From Brachypterus glaber (lineage: Eukaryota; Arthropoda; Insecta; Coleoptera; Kateretidae): a stretch of 64,000 nt of DNA. The notes below the pieces were generated by a model. The model searched no databases and was not told the DNA's origin. It saw nothing but the letters and a program-made list of their open reading frames with translations. The stretch spans positions 102,834,893 through 102,898,892 of the forward strand of contig OY294044.1 of assembly GCA_958510825.1 (NCBI GenBank), given 5' to 3'. Position numbers and translations under genes: made by a program. This document shows, in pieces, positions 35,483 to 46,354 of the stretch (the first letter of the stretch is position 1; each line of letters begins with the position of its first letter).

Positions 35483-35848
35483 TTATAACAAAATGTCTAG
35501 GCTACATTAAAACATGCGAAAAAATATTTTTTGTGATTTTTATAAGCTTTTTTCTCAAAAATGGAAAAAGGTAGAGAGTAACTTAAAACATATTCGGAAT
35601 CAGCACGAGAAATACTACCAAAATCAAGCAACATAATCTACACTTTAAGTTTGTATTGACCATGAACTCTGCAGACGGTTATTTAACATTATTTTCCAAA
35701 AACAAGTTTTTGGGATTTGGCTGTCGATGGTTCTATAACAAGTGAACTTTCTACTACCATGTTCCATGGTCAGATTTTTTTGCCACGTTAGTTCAACCCA
35801 TTGATCATTCAAGAGTACCGTGTACAAGAGAAAAAAACAGAGTTTCCG

Positions 35849-38040
35849 CTACTTTTCAATTATGGGAGATGACCAAAATACATCAGATGAAACCAATCCC
35901 TGCAAAAGTGAGTTTGAGCACTGTAGCAGACGATTTACAAAACTGGCAAGTTTTTTTCGACGCAGTGCATCTAAAGTATCTATGCGTGCTAAGGCAAACA
36001 TCTCCGATGCACTGGTATAACGTGGGTGTCTATGTAAGATGCGGTAAGAGTCATTGTAGCAGATACGCAGTGCGCGCCACGATGCCATGGTGTGATCGCA
36101 CCATAGCTCGCCCGAATAGAGGTTATAACAGTAGGTTTTAAACAGGAGATCTTTGACACTAACAGAACACTTTTGAAATTTCCTAGCAATCATGTTTGCC
36201 CGGACACATAGAGTTTTATAGTGACGTTGTATATCTTTGTTGTTACTCAGATTATCACACAGAAAATACCCAAGGTATTTGATTTCTGGCACCATCTCAA
36301 TTATTAAGAAATATCGGATGAACATGTAGATTTCTATAAACTGCTGGCTTGAAAACCATTAGCTTGCTTTTTTCGGTATTGTATAAGAGGTAATGTTTTT
36401 TCGCGATGTCTTCACATACCCGAACGAGCATACGAAGGCCCTCTAAAGACGGACTAAGAAGAACCATGTCGTCTGCATATGATACACAGTTCACCTTAAT
36501 ACTTCCACAGTAACATCCTGCTTGTACTTTAAGAAGTAAATAATGTATTTCATCTATGTATACATTAAATACTTCTGGGGCTAAAAGGCTTCCCTGCCGA
36601 ATACCATTGCACAAGTTGAATGTAGCTGAATTTGAGCAGCCCCAGAGGATAAATGCGTTTGCAGTCAGGTTCCAGCTTTGAATCATTCGGCATATGTAAC
36701 GAGGAACTTTTCGTTTTAGAAGTATCTTAATAAGTGTGAAGTGGTGAACCCTGTCAAATGCCTTACTTAGGTCAAGAAATAAAGCATATACCGGTGTATT
36801 CTTACGTACGTTATGCGTAACTGTTTCTTTGACTAAGTAGGTGGCATCAGCGGTGCCGACATGTTTTTTAAAACCAAACTGGTTATCACTTGTATGGAGA
36901 TATTGACGACATCTATATAGAATAACCAGCTCAAATGTTTTAGAAATCGAGGTTGACAAGGCAATAGGGCCGTAATTCGACGAGGACGAGACATCTCCAC
37001 TTTTATTTTTAATAAGAGGTACTATTATGCTTTTTGTAAGAGATGGAGAAGTAAATCCGTGGCAGAGCATACAGGAAAAGCAAATAGATAAATATGTGTA
37101 CAAAGACTGATGAGCGTGTATAATGTGTTCAGGACACAATCCATCCCATCCTGCTGCTTTGCCAGTCTTTAGCTGAGATACGGCAATTTTAATGTCATTA
37201 GGATTTACAGTACAGGTTTCAAAGTCTTCAGCCTCAATTGTATGAACAGGGTTATCTTCGTAAAGATTGCTTAGTCTTTTAAAGTGATTTGCCCAGTGTT
37301 CGGCAATGTTAGCTTCGCCAGATATTTGGTCAATAGAAGCAGCAACAGTGGAGGATGACTTTTTAAGTTTTCCGCAGGCTTTCCAGAATTTGGCAAAGTC
37401 CTTATCCGAGTGATGTGTAGCCAAGGCGTCCGAACGCAACTGTTCCTCACGCTGTCGTACTGATTTAAGTCTGTTTTTGAACAGTTTACGTAGTCTACGT
37501 CAACTATCGTTAAGAGGTCCACGATGCGGGCGTCCAGCATCCACCCAAGCTAAAAAAGCATTGTGTGCCCTATTGTAGGAGTCTGAAACTTCAGCTGACC
37601 AACCAGGAACAGCTCTAACAGTATGCTTCTTCTTTGGAAAGCTTTCAGAGATAGACTGTCGAAGCGTGTCCACAATGTTGTCATACAGCTTAGCAATTCC
37701 TTCAAAGTGCTCTAGTTTGCTGCAGGCAGTGTCACGACAATAAATTGCTTCAGGAAGAAATATATTGGTCAAATTTTTAAGACAATTCAATTTAAACTTT
37801 TGTATAGATAAATTACACCTTTCAGACCATTTTGGAATATCAGGTTTGTAGGTTAAAGTTTTAACTACCGCAGGAAGAATAGAAGTGTCCAGGTTAATAG
37901 AAAGTGGAAAATGGTCTGAGGGAGAAGTTATTAAGTGCACTTTAGTGGAGTTTACGCAGTTAACAGCGGCTTTAGAGACCAGGCATACTTTTTGTTTTAA
38001 AGTTTGAATGGGTAATTTGGTGTCAGATAAAATAAGCTTT
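35849..38040 (-). pseudogene. LINE B ORF2: endonuclease end, reverse transcriptase, C-terminus
   Basis: The minus-strand frame begins within the endonuclease (the SPSDHFPLSINL block near 37,905 is the conserved S-D-H end of that domain). It passes an in-frame TGA at 37,500-37,502 and continues as the reverse transcriptase (36,297-37,439 and upstream): KTGKAAGWDGLCPEHI, PLIKNKSGDVSSSSNY, ALFLDLSKAFDRVHHFTL (motif A), GIRQGSLLAPEVFNVYID (motif B) and VSYADDMVLLSPS (active-site YADD). A frameshift near 36,300-36,325 leads to the C-terminal part (MVPEIKYLGYFL to 35,849). The active-site residues are intact. It is 5-prime truncated at about 38,040, where repeat X begins. It belongs to the CR1/L2/Jockey group; I cannot fix the clade by eye. 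It is younger than LINE A, which it interrupts. Confidence 0.88.
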
Positions 38041-38345
38041 ATCCAATACATACAGATAATAAGACAACTACCAGCTTTATTTTAAATAGATAAACTCAAT
38101 AATAACCCCCCCGCGTGGCTTTTACTTTATTGAGTGGATAATTATTTATTTTACCCACTCAACTGTCACTTGTAAAATTATTTTCTTGTAAATGTCATTA
38201 AAGTTTTTAATAAAAATATGAATTCCTAAGCTATTTATTGGATAAAACCTTGTATGGCACTCATGGGTAAACCGATATTGCCCTCTCTAAAATTAACCTG
38301 CTTGGCTGACGCCTCGCAGGTTAATTTTCTCATGGGCAATATCTT
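38037..38345. repeat. Repeat X, copy 1, with terminal hairpin
   Basis: The segment from TTTATCCAATACATACAGAT to about 38,345 is repeated at 53,494-53,810. Its end (38,274-38,343) is a hairpin: GATATTGCCCTCTCTAAAAT pairs with the segment ending GGGCAATATC, with a fully paired inner stem AAAATTAACCTGC/GCAGGTTAATTTT. The unit abuts the truncated 5-prime end of LINE B. Confidence 0.75.
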
Positions 38346-39149
38346 ACTTTACCCACTAGTACCATAAATATCTATTATTGGTCTCGATTTATTATCCATT
38401 GCCTTTCCAACTCGAATGATCTTTTTCTACGACTGCTTTAGAATGTAAGCAAATACACACACTTTTCAAACACAGAATGAATCCATTCTAGCTCTAGATA
38501 CGGTATGAATATTCCGTATCAAGTGTTAGAATGAGCACATGTAGTGCCATCTCTTCTTTATAAAAGTAAAGAAAACTGTAGCAAATTAGCAAAAATATGT
38601 ATATTTTACCATGAAATATTAAATAATTTAATGCAATTTAAAATTTTGAGTTAAAATTAGATAAATTTTATTAGCTTTTCTTAATATTTGACCAGTTTTT
38701 TTATCAATTTAGTTCAAAAAATTAAAACTGCTCCATCTATTGTGAAATATTTAAACCTGATATATTTCACAACAATCTAACATAACCTTCAATTTTTGCA
38801 TTATAATTTGTAAATATGTGCTAAAATTAAATAAAAATCTTTTTTAAGTACTGATTTGATAAAATTATTAAATAACATTAATTGCTTTATTTAAAAATAT
38901 GTGTTTTGTTGCATTTACAATGTAGAGTCACAAAAAACATTGTTTTTAACCTTGTCCGCAGTTTAAAGCCATACAGTGTTTCATATTTGCAGTCGAAGAA
39001 AAAGTATAGTCTACAACACGTATGGAATCGTCATTCCGCGCTCGCGGGACCGTCATACTCGCCTGCCGACTCGTATGACAAACTTTCCGCTCGCGCGGAA
39101 TATTGTCTATTCCATACTAGTTATAGAATATACTATTTTTCTTGAATGT
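38346..39149. other. No gene; GC-rich hairpin at 39,020-39,117
   Basis: AT-rich DNA without coding frames, except for a CpG-rich hairpin. GTATGGAATCGTCATTCCGC at 39,020 pairs with the segment ending TCTATTCCATAC at 39,117, and GTCATACTCG pairs with CGTATGAC at the apex. Confidence 0.6.
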
Positions 39150-39565
39150 CAATATTGGCTAGTTCAGGAATGAGAACTTTTTTATCATCCAAAATTTTTT
39201 GCATTCAAACTATTAAATTTAGAGTCTGGGACATTATACACCATAAGGTTCTTCGCACGTAAAGCCCTCTCGTTAACCTCAGTAACCATAGATTGCATAT
39301 CTTGAATATTATGAACTGGTGTAACAGTGGGGGAAGATTTAATATCAGATTTTAGCTTCTTAACCTCAGCAGAGAGCGTAGAAAGTTTTTAAATAATTTT
39401 AGGTACCATTTTAAACCTTTTTCGCAATCCGAACAAAGAAGAATTAATTTTCTTCTTCTTGCCTGAGGGCATTTGGCTTCTTTATCTGATAGATCACCAC
39501 ATTTTGCACAAAATGGCAGTTTTCAACTATTGCGATGCATCGCAAGAAAAAAGATCACAACTGTT
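39150..39565 (-). pseudogene. LINE A ORF1, front part
   Basis: On the minus strand there is a cysteine cluster FCAKCGDLSDKEAKCPQ followed by LLCSDCEKGLKWYL, a PHD-like zinc finger as found in ORF1 proteins of CR1/Jockey LINEs. A coiled-coil-like stretch (LSTLSAEVKKLKSD) and the conserved ERALRAKNLMVYNVPDS block follow. Frames change at least twice. Matching ORF1 C-terminal sequence (LQREHLKSLRLDLEART) occurs at about 31,200-31,250 on the other side of LINE B, so I place both in one disrupted element, with some of the ORF1 middle missing. Confidence 0.7.
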
Positions 39566-40227
39566 CATTTTTAAAATTATCTATTTAATTGTTCTAAAAA
39601 TGTTCAGTCCGAATCTGACCGATTGTAAAGACTAAATCTGATAAGAAACTAAACCGTGATAACTAGTCGAAACATAAATTAACGCAGTATATTATAAAAT
39701 TAAAGGTAAATCATGAAACTTTTCCTCACAGGTCCTAAAACAGTGTAAACAAAAATGTATTACAACAAAAAAAACCTTTTTTTACGACTAAATACAGTGT
39801 ACTAAATCAATTTAATTTCACTATACAAACCATTATAATTACGGGTTTTTAAAAAAATATAGAAAGTTATTTTTTCTTATGAATTGCTGGACCTAAAGTG
39901 GTCTAACTAATATTTTTGGCGAAAATGAGTTACCGCCATATTTCAATACTAGACATTATATATTTATAATTTAAACGCATTTAGGTCTATAAACCTGCCC
40001 AAACCCCTTAATTTAAACGATAACATTTAGGAACTCTACATTTATTTATTTTTTAAATTTGTTAAAAACTGTTTAACCCTTTTTCATATCACGTTAACAT
40101 CTTTCAAATTATCTTACTTGTATCTAGGAATGATTTATGCAAATCGGATTAGGGGTTACGAAACCCTTATACGGTTCCTCTTATTTCTATACTCCCCTAT
40201 TTTTAGGGGATTAACCTCACCTTAACA
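39566..40227. other. No gene seen
   Basis: AT-rich; probably includes the LINE A 5-prime leader at its left edge. No other recognisable element. Confidence 0.4.
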
Positions 40228-41300
40228 ATATGTAGTATTATAGTTTTTGAGTCAAGAAACATTATGACATAAAGTCTGCCACTAAGAGACAAACAAAAAG
40301 TGATAGGCCCCTAATAGCCCCTAAAAATCGCTTTTTTGCACATATTGTTTTTGTCGTTAGTCGAACAAAAATTAAAATTACAAAGAGCACTAAAAATTTA
40401 ATACAAAAAATTCCAAAAATATTCTTCTCAATTTTCAATGGTTAGGAGATATTAATTTTTTTGTTGGTTTAGGCTCAATCCAAGTTGGATAATTTTAGTG
40501 CAGGGCGCCATTTTGACACCTCTTAATATATCACATTAATCTTTTTCAAAATATCCTACACACACCTTTACCCAAAAAACATAATATTACATAATATTTT
40601 GAATGTTCTGGTGAGCTTATATCCCTAATAACTGAGCCATATAAAAAAATTAGGGGCCGTTTGGGGGTATTGTATCCCCTTTGCCGATTGAGGAGGAGGA
40701 GGAGGAGGAGGAGGAAGGTGGCATGTTTGTCGTTGGTTGTGTCAGAGCCTGTGGCTTTCTTACCCGTGTTCCTTGCGTTTTTTTTTTGTCCTGTGTATTT
40801 GATTTTGGTGATTGACCTTGAGGTCTGTGCTGGGCTGCGTTGATATATCATAAACCGGCTCTCCCCAGAATCCCTTTTTTTTGTCTTATTTTTTTTTTGT
40901 CATTTGTATTTTTTTATATTTATTTTTTTACTTAAGCTAATTTTACAGTTGGCGGATTGAGCTGAAATTTTGCATAAATCATCCTTAGGTATCTGTAAGA
41001 TATTTTTTAAATATTTAAGGTAATATATTAAAAGGTGTCGGAAATGGCGCTCTGCACTAAAATGATCCAACTTGGATTGGCCTAAAAAAAATATCTCCTA
41101 ACCAATGAAAATTAACCAAAATGTGATTGAAATCTCTTTCTCTTTGATTTAAAGTAATCTTAATTTTTGTTCGAATAAGAACAAAAAAGATATGTGTTTT
41201 ACGGGCCTTTTAGGGGCTTATCTTTTTTAGTATGTCTCTTAGAGTGGTAGACTTTATGCCATAGTGTTCCCTGACCCAAATACCATAATACTTTTTTTTT
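40228..41300. repeat. Foldback element, arms about 320 bases
   Basis: The left arm (about 40,228-40,560) and right arm (about 40,970-41,300) are diverged reverse complements sharing ACATAAAGTCTGCCACTAAG and CCAAGTTGGATAATTTTAGT or their complements. The loop holds a nine-unit GGA run (40,689-40,715). Poly-arginine and poly-leucine frames across that run are artefacts of it. Confidence 0.7.
40689..40715 (+). repeat. (GGA)n microsatellite
   Basis: GAGGAGGAGGAGGAGGAGGA and a few more bases; a purine tract within the loop of the surrounding foldback. Confidence 0.95.
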
Positions 41301-41559
41301 GATATACTGAATGACATAAATTTCATTTCGATAGCTTTAAAAATAACGATAAAAAACAATTAATCTGTCTTAGCTTATCTTTTAATTTTTTTTTTCAGGA
41401 AACAAATACTTAATTTTAGTATTTGGACAACGTTTGTTTAAGTATCTTTTTAACCATTTATAACTTTACAGCAATATACAATAAGCAATGTAGAATAACC
41501 ATATTGCTTTCCCATTTTAAAAATTTTCAAAATTATTTTTTGCGTATTTTTGCGTTTTA

Positions 41560-42160
41560 TGACGTTTTATGTCGAGCAAAAAAAATGTCAGTCGATCGGT
41601 CGATCGGTCGGTCGGGCGATCGGCCGATCGGTCTTCCCGGGAAATTTTGTGTGCACGATAGCTTAAGAACGCTTTAAGCTAGAAACTTAAAATTTGGCAT
41701 ACAAGTATGTTACCAAAAGTTCTCGCTCGGGATTGTAGTTTTTTTGGTGAACATTAGGGTGCAGCAAATGGGGAAAAATACATTTTTTTAGAAAAATTTG
41801 AAAATTGTTATATAGGGGTTTTTGAAGTTGCTGAAATTGAATTGAACCCCCGAGGGGGTAAGGGGGTAAATATGTTAAAATATTTGCAATATTTTTTTCA
41901 ATATTGGTATATACGGGTTTTTCGGGGTCGACGAATATGAATCTTATAATAATTTTTTTCTAATTTCACCCCTGAGGGGTGGGGGTGGTTTTTGTGAAAA
42001 ATGGTATATTGGGGTTTTTGAGGTGGCTAAAACTGAATCTTATAATAATTTTTTTCTAATTTCACCCCTTGAGGGGTGGGGGGTAGTTTTCGGGAAAATT
42101 GGTATATTGGGATTTTTAAGGTTTGGAAATCTCTTTAACTGGGCAGTGTATTTGTAGTAT
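41560..42160 (+). repeat. Dispersed repeat family R, copy 3, with short tandem units
   Basis: Begins with GATCGGTCGATCGGTCGGTC (about 41,593-41,631) and the shared GTGTGCACGATAGCTTAAGA block. It then contains three to four degenerate units of about 80 bases built on AAAATTGGTATATTGGG, TTTTTGAGGTGGCTAAAACT and TTTCACCCCTGAGGGGTGGG. The same units occur inverted at 53,940-54,960. Confidence 0.65.
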
Positions 42161-43673
42161 TTTCAAAAATTTGATCTACCAATAGTTTTGAAAGCCATCT
42201 TAACATCTAAAACGTTTGCGATTAGAATTTTGTTATTTTGTTTTAGGCGGGGGTGCCGGCTAGAGTCACAAATCCTGATAAATTAGAGAGGGGGTCAAAA
42301 TAGACAAAAATAGCGTGACATAATTAATGCATAGTCCCTTACACACTTACAAAGTTTTTAAAATTTTTAGATCTTTCTTTATTTTTCACCATTTTTTCTG
42401 TAATTCTGTATATATCTTTTTTAAGTTGTGGAGTGAAGTTAACGGTTTCAGCTCCAACTGCACAATACAAACAGAACATGATGAACATAGCCACTGCAAA
42501 CTAAAACAAAAAGTGTACTTGGATCAAAATAATTTTTATCTATTTGCGTTTTTTTTTTTTAAATTAATTATAAATGGTTTTTTTATTCATTGTAAAACAG
42601 TTTTCGAGATTTTTTTATTGATAAGTTGGTAACAAAAACAAATAAAAACTATTACAACGGAGGGTATCATTTTTGGGCCCAGCCAGTTATTGAGCACTAA
42701 CTGACCTACATGAGGTCATGTTATAACCTTTTGCTGACGTACCAGTGGCGTGTATAAGTCACAGCCCAGGGACGTAACATTACTGGCATTATAATAAGCT
42801 AAGAAATATGACGTTAAAATAACGTCAATAAAGACATATTTATATCGTCATAATACTGCAGTAACCGATGTATCTCCATATATGGATAAGCTGGTGTTTA
42901 GCAGTATAAAACTTTATATATCTCTTCAATTAATAGTTATTTATTGTTTGAAAGAGGAAACTAGAATTTTTCCTATATGAAAATTAACCCACAAGGCTGG
43001 ACCCGGACAGCCAAGCAACAAAGCCGTAACTCATATATTGTCATTTTTCACGACAGCCAAATTTCTAAAATATTTTTTTTTGTTATTTAAGGGTGATTAA
43101 ATGATTGAAGTGGAAAAGGAAGTCATGTGATACATCATTTGAAAGCTTATAAAATTCTCTATTTAACTGTTTAAGTATTTATTATTTATTTACTGTTTGT
43201 TTCTGATGATATTCAAGTTTAGAATTTCTTACTTTAGTGATTTTAAGTAAACTGTTGCTTAAAGTGGACTGTGGAGAAACCTGAGTAGTACCACCATGTG
43301 TTTTTTTTTTCAAGGCGTTTACCTATGAGTATAACTCAAAATGGGTCTAACTTGAGTTACATCCTTGTTGCTTGGGAGTGTCGACTTGATGCTTAGAATA
43401 TTCTTTAATCATTCGATTGAGAATATTTTTACATTAATTCTTTAGATATGCTATGATTATGCTTAGAATATTCGAAAAAATTGCACTATCTAAGGACGTG
43501 CTTAGGGCGTCCTGTGTGCATAGTTATTTTATTCTTATAATAAAACTTGATTATTCTTAAGACGTTTTACCATATGGTAGGTATACCTACTGATAAAACT
43601 TTACGTATACTTTAAATAATTATAATAAATTTTTAAAATTGGGCCTCCGGACAGCTTTATGTATCGGGTGATC
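42161..43673. other. No gene seen
   Basis: Contains a short frame at about 42,327-42,632 that is rich in Phe and Ile and follows base composition; I do not consider it a gene. No element ends were matched. Confidence 0.45.
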
Positions 43674-44084
43674 CAAAGTTCCCGACCCAATCAGTTTTCT
43701 CCGAAAAGGTAAAAGTTATGGACAAAATTTTATCGGTTTTTTTTGATGGGGTCACCCAAGCTACAAATTAAGGTGGATTTCAGATTTTCAGTTTAGTGAA
43801 TTACGGGCGTAGCATTTGTAGGAAAACTTACTTAAATCGATTATTTTAATTTTATATATTTATCACACAAAGTCTTTAATATACACACAAGAGTTAAGAA
43901 GTTATTTTCTAAATAATAGTTTTCAGCTTAAGTTAAGTTATTTTAAACGAAAAAGCAGACAGTCAGTGGTTCAGTTGGTTTAGGCAGTAAAAAAAATTCA
44001 ATCCCCAAAAATGGTCTGGGTTCAAATTTCAACAGAGAAACTACTTTTTTTATTATTATTTAAGTTTTTGTTATGTTTTTAATA

Positions 44085-46230
44085 GGGGAATTCGGGGTAA
44101 ACTGGGCTACAGGGTTAACTGGTCCACCTGGATTTTATCAACTTTTTTTATTAGTATTGGCGCCTTAGGGCAAATTCTAGTTATATTTAGTTAGTAGTAT
44201 TGTTTAAAGTATTATGACGGACCGTGTTGTCCACGTGTAAGTTGTAGTAAAGAAAGTTCAATTTTTTCCATGAACAGTAGGTATTTACCTTAACTTTTAT
44301 TTTTTAATTAATACTTTATTATTAATAGGAAGATCTAGACTAATATTTTACCTAACATACATATTTTGTTAAATATTCTACATACAGGGTGGCCCAAAAA
44401 AACCGGACACTTTTTAAACCGTTATAACTTTTTTGCCTTTTGATCGATTTATACCAAATTTAAAACGAATATACTAAAAACATAAGATTTGGAAGATAAT
44501 TTTATTTATTTAAAGTATTATCATATTCTTCAGTAATTAAGCTTTTTCCGAAGGGGTTGTTTTAAAGCGTTGGGGATCACAGCAAAATGTATAATATGAA
44601 ACTTTCTGACCTAACTATGTTCAGTAATATTTCTTCAGTAGGTGAGTATGTTTAAATTTTAATTTAAAATTTATTTTTTATTCATATTTTTCCAAAAGGT
44701 TACATAATGCAGTAAATTGATTTTTAAACATAAAAAACGGATTCAGTAGAGTGTTATTTATCTGACATCTCTCAAAAAATAATCTCTTAATTTAAAAAGT
44801 ATTTAAAATGAGAAAAAAACTGAAAAAATGTCGAATTACTTTAAAAATCAAGGGGAAAAATGTGAAAGCTGAATTCTAGATGTATATTTTAAGAAAAATG
44901 GGTATTAAATAACACAAAAATTATAAATGGCATATGGAAATTCGAAAATTTTACTACATTAACATGAGAAATAATAAATCGCTAAAATAAAACAAAATTT
45001 AAGTATTTGCTAAACGAAGAAAGAATTTAAAGAAGAAATATATTTTTATTACAAATAAATTAAATTATATTAAACACTGTCTTATTTATAAACAATAATA
45101 TAAAAGCACATTATGGTACAGGATCTTGGTTGGTTATTTGTAGTAATAATTCCATATTGGTTTACAAAAATTCCCATCATCCTTTATTTTAAGTTAAGCA
45201 CTTTTTTTCATTTTGACAAAAACAAGACTTATTTTTCTACACAATTTTGTTTTTACATATATTCATTCCTTATTGTTCATCTTCTTTAAAATATATATCC
45301 ACCACAATGCAGTTTTAATACGTTTTTCTTAGTTTTTTTGATCGGTGATTTTCAATATTTTTAATTTGACATACTATTTTTTAAGACATGTTAAAATTAC
45401 TTTTACATAACCGCCTACTTAATTTTTTTTTCAGGCTGATAAATTCATTTAACGCTATCTGTAGCCTTTCGGAAAAATAATTATAAAAAATAAATTACAA
45501 TTTTAAATTAAAAGGTAAACACACAAAACTATTGAAGATAGACCATTTAACATAATACAGACGAAAAGTTATCATTTTTTACATTTTGCTCTAATCCCCA
45601 TGGGTCTAAAATAACCCCTTCAGAAAAAGCTTTCTTATTAAAATATATAATAATAATTTAAATTAATAAAATTATACACCGAATCTTACATGTTTTGAGC
45701 CTATTTATTTCAAAGTAAGTAAAGATCGCTCAAACGGCAAAAAAGTTATAACGGTTTAAAAAGGGTCCGGTTTTTTTGGGCCACCCTGTAATTGCGGCCT
45801 AATATCTTATTAAGTATTAAAATTTTATTATTTCATTCAGTGGTATCACTCAGGGTTCACTGGTTCGGGGTCAACTAGACCACTTATGTCAATATTAATT
45901 AGTTCGGGGTTAACTTATGTTGTCTATTTTTATGTTAGAATTAAATTTTATTTGATTTCAAATCGTTTTTATTCACAAAGTTACAATACAATACATTTTT
46001 GTTAGTGGACCAGTTAACCCTGAGTATTGGTCCAGTTAACCCTACCCTATGGGGTTAACTGGTTTATCGTTAATAACTTTTTTTATATAAATTATATTTG
46101 TCTGAAGTATTAATATGTTCTAACTATAGTAATAATCTACATTTTTCTACAGAAAACATTTAAAAATTGTTTTCAGGTTTTTCAAAAACTCGATATGAAA
46201 AAAAGCGGCCCAGTTAACCCCGACTTCCCC
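44085..46230. mobile_element. TA-flanked element with GGGTTAACTGG repeats
   Basis: GGGGAATTCGGGGTAAACTG at 44,085 is mirrored at 46,211-46,230. TA lies at 44,083-44,084 and 46,231-46,232. The FB1 copy at 3,110 has the uninterrupted target AATAGTATTAG, proving the boundaries. Motifs of the type GGGTTAACTGGTCC recur near 44,120, 45,850-45,905, 46,010, 46,030 and 46,052. No transposase; it carries the element at 44,385-45,788. Confidence 0.9.
44385..45788. mobile_element. TA-flanked element with CAGGGTGGCCC termini
   Basis: CAGGGTGGCCCAAAAAAACC at 44,385 and its mirror to 45,788, bounded by TA at 44,383-44,384 and 45,789-45,790. The terminal inverted part extends over roughly 70 bases with similarity further in. 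A half-copy lies at 11,500-12,017, and a relative with CAGGGCGGGCC ends lies at 48,550-49,919. No coding frame, so non-autonomous Tc1/mariner-like. Confidence 0.85.
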
Positions 46231-46354
46231 TAGTATTAGTTTTTTTGTGGATTATCAATGTTCCACTAATTTTATTATACAAGATATTTGTAGATTTTAA
46301 AAGACAATAAATAGTTTAATCGTTTTAAATATAAAATTAAGAAACACAATTTAA

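Larger units (their letters stand above)
31413..35822. mobile_element. CACGG-ended TIR element with 4-bp duplication
   Basis: CACGGTACTCTTGAATGATC at 31,413 is mirrored to 35,822, and TACA flanks both sides (31,409-31,412; 35,823-35,826). The arms are about 400 bases: left 31,413-31,815; right about 32,960-33,009 plus 35,483-35,822, split by the piggyBac. The unpaired middle (31,816-32,960) holds one small cysteine-containing frame. CAC termini with 4-bp duplications are known from the Chapaev branch of the CMC superfamily, but I cannot confirm the class without a transposase. A second element with the same terminal style is at 48,393-50,735. Confidence 0.8.

Noticed and set aside
40546..40851. 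Overlapping frames with poly-Leu or poly-Arg
   Set aside because: Entirely due to the GGA microsatellite inside a foldback loop.
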